From Flavobacteriaceae bacterium (GTDB taxonomy: Bacteria; Bacteroidota; Bacteroidia; Flavobacteriales; Flavobacteriaceae): 38,167 nt of DNA. The stretch spans positions 1 to 38,167 of the forward strand of contig PANU01000087.1 of the NCBI GenBank assembly GCA_002707745.1. The letters are read 5' to 3'. The notes beneath the pieces are model-generated. The model made no database searches and was not told the DNA's origin. It was given only the letters and a program-made list of their open reading frames with translations. Below, piece after piece: positions 25,453 through 32,375 of this stretch; position 1 is the stretch's first letter, and each line of letters opens with the position of its first letter. The translations under genes were made by a program, and so were the position numbers.

Positions 25453-25475
25453 CACCAAATGAATAAACTACTTTG

Positions 25476-28262
25476 ATGAGCAAATTATTTACAGCAGCAA
25501 TGCTATTATTTACTGCCTTAACGTTCGCACAAACTGGGACGATAGAAGGTACATTAACCGACAAAGATGCCAATGGGGAACCCTTGCCGTTTGCCAATGT
25601 TATATTAAAAGGAACCACAAAAGGAACCACTACCGATTTTGACGGCAACTATAGTATAGAAAATGTCCCCGTTGGAAGTTATGTGATAGAATTCAGTTTT
25701 GTTGGGTATGAAACTGTTGAAATTCCAAACGTAACCGTTGAAACGGACAAATTTACACGGATAGATGCAGCATTAGGAGCCAGCGCAGCAGCCCTGGACG
25801 AGGTATTTATTACCGTACAAACCAGCCGTGAACGTGAAACGGCCTTATTATTAGAACAAAAAGAAGCGGTAGCAATTAAAGAGAGTATTGGAGCGGAGCA
25901 AATGGGTAAGCTTGGTGTTTCTGATGCTTCAAGCGCCACCACAAAAATTTCGGGGGTTTCTAAAACAGACGGAAGCGGAGATGTTTTTGTACGTGGATTG
26001 GGAGACCGTTATTTATCGACAACGCTTAATGGCCTGCCCATCCCTTCGGACGATGTGGAGCGCAAGAATATTGGTTTAGAACTTTTTAACACCCGATTGA
26101 TACAGAGCATTGGCGTGAGCAAGACTATGTCACCAAATCTTACTGCAGATCAGGCTTCAGGAACTGTTGATATTACTTCTAAAGAGTTGAGTGGAAGTTC
26201 GGAGCTTTCTGCTAAAGTTGGGGCTTCCGTTAATACCAATGTGTTACAGGACGGTGTTTTTGACAATTTTAAAGTATCTCCTAATAGCGACGATGTTACT
26301 GCGGGAATTTATGTTAAGGACTTTTCAACCAGAAGAGCCATTACCGAGCAAACCTGGGCACCACAAACCGCAAGTTTGCCTGTAAACAATTCTGTTTCCT
26401 TCAGTATAGGAAAAAAATTAGGAGATCGTTTTAAAGTGTTGTTAACGGCCGGACAGAATAGTACCTATGAATATCAAAACGGGGTGTTCCGTCAGTTTCG
26501 TTCCAACTTTATCGATGACTCCATTCCAGATGCGATTACCTGGAAAAAGGAAGTAGCTACTTCGGCATTATTTACGACCAAGTTTAAGGCAGACGATAAT
26601 AATGATCTGAAGTTTACAGCCTTAGTGATCAATAAAATTACCGATCAGGTTTTTGAAGGAGGGCGTGAAGGAACGGCCACTATTTTTGAAGAAACCGATG
26701 AAGGAGAAGCATTTCAGTTTGTTCGCGATCAAAACCTAAAGAAAACCCTGGTTTCCGTAACACAGCTATCTGGAGATCACGATCTATCTGAAAACAACAC
26801 CCTTACATGGGCAGGAGGTTACAACTTTTTAAGTGCCGATGAGCCTAACCGAATTAGGAACGAAGTTAATTTCAATTTCACCGAACCAGGACAAGAAGAC
26901 CTGGTACAGTTAGGACGCACTGGTGGTTTTCAGCAACGTAAGAGTGTTCAAAAAATTACCGATGTAGAATACAATGGTCGTATTGCTGATATGCTTAAGA
27001 TCTATGATGATGAAACTAATAAGTTCAATATAAATGTGGGCGCAGATTACCGTAAAAAAACACGTGAGTTTCGTTCTATTTTCTATGGGGTTGAAGAAAC
27101 AGTTCTTAATGCTGTAAACCCTGAATCCATAGATGCTATAGCCGAAATTTTTACTCAAGAAAATTTCGATAATAATATTTTAAAGCTAAATGAGATAGAT
27201 CCGGATTTTTATGATGGAACGCTACAAAGTGTTTCTGGGTTTGCAAATTTTAGCGGTACGTTAGGCAAGTTAAGTGTAGCTGCTGGACTTCGTTTTCAAA
27301 AAGACGATATAGATGTAGACTTCGATGTGAACAACTTCCCTGGAAGAACCGGACAAGCTACTAAAAACTACCGCAGACTTTACCCATCATTTAATGTGAA
27401 ATACGAAATAAATGAAGAACATAGTGTTCGATTTGCAAACAGTACTACGCGAACTCTTCCAGAATTCAAAGAAATTGCTCCTTTTGAGTATGTTTCTCCA
27501 CAAGCGCAGGTTACACGAGGTAATCCAGATATTGAAGCCTCTACAAATTATAACTATGATTTAAAATGGGAGTTCTTTCCATCAAACGATCAGTTAGTTT
27601 CTTTGACAGGTTTTTATAAAGAAATAGAAGACCCTATCAATAAAGTACAAGATCGTGGAGCAGCTGGAATATTCTCTTACTTTAATTCTGCGGAGAAAGC
27701 TGAAGTATATGGATTAGAAGTTGAAACACGAATTAACCTTATGGCAGGAGACGAGCAACCTAAACTTAGACTTGGGCTAAATGCTGCACGCCTTTGGACA
27801 AGCCAGGATTTGAAAGATGAATTGGATGCAGATGGAAATTTAATACGAACATTTAAATACAACAACAAAACCGAAACAGAGCTCCAGGGCGCTTCAGAAT
27901 GGATCGTAAATACTTCTTTAAATTTTGAAACAAACCAAGAATATCCATTAGACGCAACCGTTGTGGCAAATTATGCAAGCGATAGAATTTTTGCTTTAGG
28001 TTCTCCAGAATTTCAATCCTCTGGAGATATCAACTACAATGAAGCTATTATAGAAAATGGTTTTGTCACCCTGGACGCTATCATAAACAAAGAGCTTAAC
28101 GATAATTGGACACTTGGTGTTCAAGCAAAAAACATATTAAATCCAGAGATAAAAAGAACGCAACTCATTCGCCCTAGTACAACAGGTGTGGAAAGCGAAG
28201 AAACGGTACTTTCTTATACCAAAGGTGTACGACTGGGACTTACTATTAACTATTCATTTTAA
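25476..28262 (+). CDS. TonB-dependent outer-membrane receptor, probably phosphate-linked
   Basis: Outer-membrane active transporter. The signal peptide ends TFAQ; an N-terminal carboxypeptidase-regulatory-like domain (about residues 22-100, GTIEGTLTDKDANGEPL) is followed by the plug (ISGVSKTDGSGDVFVRGLGDRYL) and a beta barrel ending in a terminal phenylalanine (INYSF). ATG at 25476 gives 928 aa. A five-codon ORF from 25459 (MNKLL, stop) overlaps this start as TGATG. Two Pho-type promoters lie upstream and a surface lipoprotein follows 30 bp downstream, as in SusC/SusD-like pairs though the partner is not SusD. Substrate unknown; a phosphate-containing compound is inferred from context. Confidence 0.9.
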   Translation: MSKLFTAAMLLFTALTFAQTGTIEGTLTDKDANGEPLPFANVILKGTTKGTTTDFDGNYSIENVPVGSYVIEFSFVGYETVEIPNVTVETDKFTRIDAALGASAAALDEVFITVQTSRERETALLLEQKEAVAIKESIGAEQMGKLGVSDASSATTKISGVSKTDGSGDVFVRGLGDRYLSTTLNGLPIPSDDVERKNIGLELFNTRLIQSIGVSKTMSPNLTADQASGTVDITSKELSGSSELSAKVGASVNTNVLQDGVFDNFKVSPNSDDVTAGIYVKDFSTRRAITEQTWAPQTASLPVNNSVSFSIGKKLGDRFKVLLTAGQNSTYEYQNGVFRQFRSNFIDDSIPDAITWKKEVATSALFTTKFKADDNNDLKFTALVINKITDQVFEGGREGTATIFEETDEGEAFQFVRDQNLKKTLVSVTQLSGDHDLSENNTLTWAGGYNFLSADEPNRIRNEVNFNFTEPGQEDLVQLGRTGGFQQRKSVQKITDVEYNGRIADMLKIYDDETNKFNINVGADYRKKTREFRSIFYGVEETVLNAVNPESIDAIAEIFTQENFDNNILKLNEIDPDFYDGTLQSVSGFANFSGTLGKLSVAAGLRFQKDDIDVDFDVNNFPGRTGQATKNYRRLYPSFNVKYEINEEHSVRFANSTTRTLPEFKEIAPFEYVSPQAQVTRGNPDIEASTNYNYDLKWEFFPSNDQLVSLTGFYKEIEDPINKVQDRGAAGIFSYFNSAEKAEVYGLEVETRINLMAGDEQPKLRLGLNAARLWTSQDLKDELDADGNLIRTFKYNNKTETELQGASEWIVNTSLNFETNQEYPLDATVVANYASDRIFALGSPEFQSSGDINYNEAIIENGFVTLDAIINKELNDNWTLGVQAKNILNPEIKRTQLIRPSTTGVESEETVLSYTKGVRLGLTINYSF

Positions 28263-28292
28263 CATTAATTATTTATTAAACTTTAAACAACT

Positions 28293-30239
28293 ATGAAAAA
28301 TCTAAGAAATTTTACTAGAATTTTTGCGATACTAAGTATCGTACTAGCTGCTAGCTGTAGCAGTGATGACGACTTCGTTCAAAATGATGACGACACCGTG
28401 TCTGAAGAATTAGACCTTACAGGAGATATTACAGCAGACCGTATCCTTGACGCTACACAACAGTACACGTTGTCTGGACCTGTTTTAATTAAAGACGGAG
28501 CTAAATTGACCATTCCTGCTGGAACATTAATTATTGCTGAAGCGGGACAAGAAACCTACATTGCTGTAGAGAAAGGGGGTGAGATAGATATTCAAGGTAC
28601 TGCCAGCCTACCAGTAATTATGCGTTCTACCGCTGGGTCTCCGGGAGATTGGGGTGGTTTATTACTTTGTGGGAATGCACCAACTACTGAAGGTGTTAAT
28701 GTAATTGCTGAAGTAGGTGGATTAATCTACGGAGGTAATGAGCCAACAGATAGCTCAGGAAACATAGATTACCTTATCATCGAAGGTGCCGGATCACAAA
28801 TTAATCCAGACTCACAATATAATGGTCTTACGTTGTATGCGGTAGGATCAGGAACTTCTATCGACAACGTAGCTGTACTGAACGGTGCAGATGATGGTGT
28901 TGAATTTTTTGGCGGAACAGTAAGTGTTACCAACTTTTATTCTGAAAACAATGAAGACGATTCTGTAGATTGGACTGAAGGATGGAACGGAACTTTAACT
29001 AACTCTTATGTATTACATACACAAGAAGGTTTCTCTACTGCTGTTGAAGCTGACGGAGACAATGCGAACCCAAAACTTGTTAACTTTACCGCAAACTCTA
29101 CTGTAGGTGGAACTGCATTGCAGTTTAAGAAAGAATCTGGTGCGACCATTACAGGTCTTGCTTTAATTGGTTACGATATTTCATTGGATTTTAGAGATAA
29201 CGGTGCTTTTAGTAACGTGCAAATTGAAGGTGAAGATGCAAACCCCAATAATGCCTATGTAGCGGAGCCAACAGTAGACATCTCTACTTTTAGTTGGGTA
29301 AACTCTAACAACACTGGTGCCGAGGTAGTAATTTTAGAAGGCACTATAGCTGGAACTCAGACATTAGACCCTGGGACAAGTTATTTACTGGATGGTGCAC
29401 TTATTGTACCTAACGGAGCTAAATTGATAATTCCAGCCGGAACTAAAATTGCTGCTCGTCCAGGAGGACAGTCGGTTTATATAGCTGCACAGATTGGTGG
29501 GCAAATTGAAGTAAATGGTACTGCAGAGAATCCAGTTGTGATGTCGTCTGTTAGCGGACAACCTGGTGAGTGGGGTGGATTATTATTATGTGGTGATGCT
29601 CCAACAACCGAAGGGACAAATGTGATAGCTGAAGTTGGTGGCCTTGTTTACGGAGGTTCTAATGATGCTTCAGATTCTGGACAAATTAATTACTTAGTAA
29701 TTGTTGGTGCTGGAGCTCAAATTAACCCAGACTCTCAATTTAACGGCTTAACGCTTTACGCAGTAGGAACAGGTACAGAAATTAACAACGTAGCTGCCAT
29801 TAATGGAGCAGACGATGGTGTTGAATTTTTTGGTGGAACTGTAAGCATGACTAACTTCTATGCGCTTAACAACGAAGATGATTCTGTAGACTGGACTGAA
29901 GGATGGAATGGTACATTAACTAATGCATATGTACAAAACGATAACGCTGGTTTCTCTACTGCTGTCGAAGCTGATGGAGATAACTTTAATCCAAGTCTTA
30001 TAAACTTTACAGCTATATCCACTGTTGGTGGGACTGCCTTACAGTTTAAAAAAGAGTCTGGCGCTACCTTTACAAATGCTTTCTTAAGCGGTTATGATAC
30101 CAGAGTAGACTTTAGAGACAACGGAGCTCCTAGCAACGTAGTTGTAGACGGAACTCCATTAACAGGACCTGATGATGATGTGTTTAACGGGACTGCCGTA
30201 GACATTTCTATGTGGACTTGGATTAATGCAAGATTATAA
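28293..30239 (+). CDS. Beta-helix-like surface lipoprotein with internal duplication
   Basis: Lipoprotein with lipobox LAASC (C22), followed by SSDDD; an acid-rich stretch just after the cysteine is known in flavobacteria as a surface-export signal. The rest is two repeats of about 300 aa, each opening with an LDG/LSG-type segment and GAKLTIPAGT or GAKLIIPAGT and sharing GGLLLCG, AEVGGLIYGG, GADDGVEFFGGTVS, NNEDDSVDWTEGWNGTLTN and GGTALQFKKESGAT. The strand-rich, glycine-rich pattern suggests a right-handed beta helix. It lies 30 bp after the TonB receptor gene and is probably its partner. Relatives are, from memory, sometimes mislabelled as multidrug transporter. Function unknown. Confidence 0.8.
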   Translation: MKNLRNFTRIFAILSIVLAASCSSDDDFVQNDDDTVSEELDLTGDITADRILDATQQYTLSGPVLIKDGAKLTIPAGTLIIAEAGQETYIAVEKGGEIDIQGTASLPVIMRSTAGSPGDWGGLLLCGNAPTTEGVNVIAEVGGLIYGGNEPTDSSGNIDYLIIEGAGSQINPDSQYNGLTLYAVGSGTSIDNVAVLNGADDGVEFFGGTVSVTNFYSENNEDDSVDWTEGWNGTLTNSYVLHTQEGFSTAVEADGDNANPKLVNFTANSTVGGTALQFKKESGATITGLALIGYDISLDFRDNGAFSNVQIEGEDANPNNAYVAEPTVDISTFSWVNSNNTGAEVVILEGTIAGTQTLDPGTSYLLDGALIVPNGAKLIIPAGTKIAARPGGQSVYIAAQIGGQIEVNGTAENPVVMSSVSGQPGEWGGLLLCGDAPTTEGTNVIAEVGGLVYGGSNDASDSGQINYLVIVGAGAQINPDSQFNGLTLYAVGTGTEINNVAAINGADDGVEFFGGTVSMTNFYALNNEDDSVDWTEGWNGTLTNAYVQNDNAGFSTAVEADGDNFNPSLINFTAISTVGGTALQFKKESGATFTNAFLSGYDTRVDFRDNGAPSNVVVDGTPLTGPDDDVFNGTAVDISMWTWINARL

Positions 30240-30260
30240 TCCTCATTTTATAATTAGCTA

Positions 30261-30295
30261 AAAAGGGCGATCAAACTATGTTTGATCGCCCTTTT
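30261..30295. terminator. Bidirectional rho-independent terminator
   Basis: A perfect 15-bp stem (aaaagggcgatcaaa / tttgatcgccctttt) with a 5-nt loop separates the TonB-lipoprotein unit from the convergent MORN-like gene. A and T tracts on both sides allow termination of both. Confidence 0.9.
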
Positions 30296-30316
30296 ACTAT
30301 TTTAAATAGTATTCAA

Positions 30317-30697
30317 TTATTTATAAGATACCACACGAGTATCTTTTGCCTCCCACGTATTTACTTTAGCAATTTTAGAATTTGCATAGGTTACTTCTTT
30401 CATGGTATCTCCCTGGTAAAACTTCCAGGTCCCTACTTTGTTACCGTTGTTATACTGGGCAACCGCAGTTTTTTTTCCGTTGGCATCATAACTTACCCAT
30501 TCGCCTTGTAATTTATTTTCTTGGGTATAAAAACCTGTTTGCGCTATTGCGCCATTTTCGTGATATAAGGTGGCTTCAATAAGCCCGTCTACCAGTACAT
30601 ACTTGTCTTTAACGTCTTTGCTACATATTTTGCTACATTGTGCTACCGCTACATTAGCTAATAAACACACTACTAAAAGGGATATAATATTTTTCAT
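30317..30697 (-). CDS. Secreted MORN_2/YwqK-type repeat protein
   Basis: A 126-aa protein with signal peptide MKNIISLLVVCLLANVAVAQ. The mature part carries repeats of the MORN_2 kind: LYHENGAIAQTGFY, GEWVSYDANGKKTAVAQYNNGNKVGTWKFYQ. Such repeats are frequent in secreted Bacteroidota proteins and in proteins labelled YwqK antitoxin, but no toxin is adjacent. A perfect -7 box (TATTTTTG, minus, 30726-30733) lies upstream. A heptamer array on the other side of that promoter could place it under the same regulator as its neighbours, but the spacing does not fit on this strand. Confidence 0.75.
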   Translation of the reverse strand: MKNIISLLVVCLLANVAVAQCSKICSKDVKDKYVLVDGLIEATLYHENGAIAQTGFYTQENKLQGEWVSYDANGKKTAVAQYNNGNKVGTWKFYQGDTMKEVTYANSKIAKVNTWEAKDTRVVSYK

Positions 30698-30725
30698 AAC
30701 TACAGTTTTTTAACGTTCTATATAC

Positions 30726-30733
30726 CAAAAATA
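30726..30733 (-). promoter_or_regulatory. -7 box of the MORN-like gene
   Basis: On minus, TATTTTTG matches the consensus exactly, 28 bases before the ATG. Confidence 0.5.
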
Positions 30734-30742
30734 CAACATAGT

Positions 30743-30782
30743 TAACAATTTTGAAAGTATTTCATAACGTTATGGTAACATT
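30743..30782. promoter_or_regulatory. Heptamer array between the MORN-like gene and the small-RNA promoter
   Basis: On plus, TAACAAT (30743), a weak AAAGTAT (30754), TAACGTT (30765) and TAACATT (30776) are in 11-bp phase. Unlike the other arrays, no TTTG lies 22 nt downstream. It may bind the same regulator at a distance or act on the divergent gene. The rest of the 30698-31115 gap holds a palindrome, the P3 promoter, a short transcript and the P4 promoter. Confidence 0.5.
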
Positions 30783-30815
30783 AGGCGCATAACTTACTGT
30801 TTTATAGGCTGTTAT

Positions 30816-30846
30816 CCAATGTTAAGTTTTCAAAACTTAACATTGG
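30816..30846. repeat. Perfect palindrome containing two inverted heptamers
   Basis: Two 15-bp arms around a single central base form a perfect palindrome. Each arm holds TAACATT in opposite orientation (30838-30844 plus; 30818-30824 minus). There is no T tail, so it is more likely a DNA operator than a terminator. Confidence 0.8.
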
Positions 30847-30860
30847 AGGCTTCAATTACT

Positions 30861-30915
30861 TAATAATAGCTTAATATTTAGGTTACATTCAAGCGACATA
30901 GATGTACTTATTTTG
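30861..30915 (+). promoter_or_regulatory. Pho-type promoter P3 driving a short transcript
   Basis: TAATAAT (30861), TAATATT (30872) and TTACATT (30883) start 11 bp apart. The TTTG of -7 box TTATTTTG (30908-30915) follows exactly 22 nt after the last. The four-base spacer TAGG before the last heptamer is the same as in P2. Confidence 0.65.
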
Positions 30916-30919
30916 TAGG

Positions 30920-31010
30920 GTCGTAAGACATGCACATCTGTAAATCGTTTAAGTTTTTGTCAACTAGATTTTAATGTGTACTGGCTACCTTTTTTAGGGT
31001 AGCCTTTTTT
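30920..31010 (+). ncRNA. Putative small RNA (or tiny-ORF mRNA) under Pho-type control, about 90 nt
   Basis: This unit is bounded by promoter P3 (TTTG ending at 30915) and an intrinsic terminator (30983-31010), giving a transcript of about 90 nt, typical of a small RNA. It sits inside the phosphate block and ends before the porin promoter. The only ORF noted is 14 codons, ATG at 30930 (MHICKSFKFLSTRF, stop at 30972-30974); it might be a peptide or chance. I do not recognise a known RNA family. The start site is inferred from the -7 box and may be off by a few bases. Confidence 0.55.
30983..31010 (+). terminator. Rho-independent terminator of the short transcript
   Basis: ggctacc pairs with ggtagcc over an 8-nt loop and is followed immediately by six T. 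It isolates the short unit from the porin gene. Confidence 0.88.
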
Positions 31011-31043
31011 ATTTATACGAACACAAAATAATAGTTATAAATT

Positions 31044-31087
31044 TAATCATTACGTAACATTCAGTTAACATTGGTTTTAGTTCTTTG
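31044..31087 (+). promoter_or_regulatory. Pho-type promoter P4 of the porin gene
   Basis: TAATCAT (31044, weak), TAACATT (31055) and TAACATT (31066) are in 11-bp phase. The TTTG (31084-31087) of a poor -7 box (GTTCTTTG) lies 22 nt after the second and 11 nt after the third heptamer. The two perfect copies have a CAGT spacer. Confidence 0.7.
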
Positions 31088-31115
31088 CAGCGACAAAAAC
31101 TTAAAGACGATTGTA

Positions 31116-32318
31116 ATGAGAGTATCTTTCCTTCTTGTAGGGTTAACCTGCATGATTTTAAATATTGCTAATGCACAAGAAATTAGCGATGCTAAATTTG
31201 GTAAAGGTCTACTTAACTTTGTGGCAAAAGACAGTTCCTTCAGTGTAAATTTTGCACCTCGTATTCAGGGACGCTTTATGTCTGAGTGGAACCACAATGG
31301 TGACAACTACGGTAGCCCCGAGCACAACTTCTTAATTCGCCGAGCCCGACTTAAATTTGGTGGTTTTGCGTATTCCCCGAACCTAAAATATAAAATTGAA
31401 TTGGGACTCTCCAACCGTGATATTTCGGGAGGAAACCAATTTAACCGTAATACCTCCCGCATTATCTTAGACGCAGTGGTGATGTGGAATTTCTACGAAA
31501 ATTTCGAATTATGGGCAGGACAAACCAAGCTTCCCGGCAATGTGGAGCGTGTGGTTTCTTCAGCCAATTTACAGCTTATAGACCGCTCTTTATTAAACAG
31601 TAATTTTAATATAGATCGGGATGTGGGTATACAACTACGTCACGAGACTAACCTGGGAGGTAACTTCTGGACTCGCGAAAAAGTTGCTGTTTCCCAAGGG
31701 GAAGGGCGCAACGTAACGGAAGGCAACGAAGGTGGTTTGCAGTATACGGGTCGCTTGGAGTTTTTACCTTTCGGAAAATTTGCTTCAAAAGGAGATTATA
31801 CACAAGTTGATTTAAAAAGAGAAGCATCTCCTAAATTAATGATCGGGATTACCTACGACTACAATAACGATGCTGTTAAAACAAGAAGCAACCTGGGCTC
31901 CTATATGTTTTTGGAAGATGGTAGCTTGTATGAAACAGACATTACTACATTCTTTGCCGATGCCATGTTTAAGTACAAAGGTTTTGCCTTTATGGGCGAA
32001 TATGCTGCCAGGGATGCAGAAAACCCTGTTGCGGTAGAAGCCGACGGAAGTGCTACGGGCGATATTGTTCGTGTTGGAAATGCCTTTAATGCACAGCTCA
32101 GTTATTTATTCAAAAATAATTACGAAATTACAAGCCGTTATACCACTACCGATTTTAAATCGGTAACCAGTAGAGCACCGCAAGACCAATATACCTTAGG
32201 GGTGTCAAAATATATTGTAGGACATAAATTAAAAGTTCAGGGAGACGTGAGTTATACTACCCTAGATGGTAGCGAAGACAATATCATGGTAAGAACTGGA
32301 TTTGAATTACATTTTTAA
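31116..32318 (+). CDS. Phosphate-selective porin (OprO/OprP-like)
   Basis: Outer-membrane beta-barrel porin. The tracked ORF starts inside the promoter; ATG at 31116 gives the signal peptide MRVSFLLVGLTCMILNIANAQ and 400 aa. The mature N-terminus (FGKGLLNFVAKDSSFSVNFAPRIQGRF) and IRRARLKFGGFAYSPNLKYKIELGLSN are typical of the OprO/OprP family in this phylum; the barrel ends with phenylalanine (GFELHF). The next gene is a phosphate transporter, which supports passage of phosphate or polyphosphate, though the anion preference cannot be read from sequence. Confidence 0.88.
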   Translation: MRVSFLLVGLTCMILNIANAQEISDAKFGKGLLNFVAKDSSFSVNFAPRIQGRFMSEWNHNGDNYGSPEHNFLIRRARLKFGGFAYSPNLKYKIELGLSNRDISGGNQFNRNTSRIILDAVVMWNFYENFELWAGQTKLPGNVERVVSSANLQLIDRSLLNSNFNIDRDVGIQLRHETNLGGNFWTREKVAVSQGEGRNVTEGNEGGLQYTGRLEFLPFGKFASKGDYTQVDLKREASPKLMIGITYDYNNDAVKTRSNLGSYMFLEDGSLYETDITTFFADAMFKYKGFAFMGEYAARDAENPVAVEADGSATGDIVRVGNAFNAQLSYLFKNNYEITSRYTTTDFKSVTSRAPQDQYTLGVSKYIVGHKLKVQGDVSYTTLDGSEDNIMVRTGFELHF

Positions 32319-32327
32319 TAAAAGAGA

Positions 32328-32371
32328 TAACAATTTGGTAACAAATGGGCTCATTTAATTTGTGACATTTG
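32328..32371 (+). promoter_or_regulatory. Pho-type promoter P5 of the PiT transporter
   Basis: TAACAAT (32328) and TAACAAA (32339) with spacer TTGG are followed after exactly 22 nt by TTTG of -7 box GACATTTG (32364-32371). Only four bases separate this from the ATG, so the transcript should be leaderless. Confidence 0.68.
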
Positions 32372-32375
32372 CGCC

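Noticed and set aside
30816-30846. Terminator of the MORN-like gene or of the array
   Set aside because: No T tail on either strand, and it is not at the 3' end of any gene.
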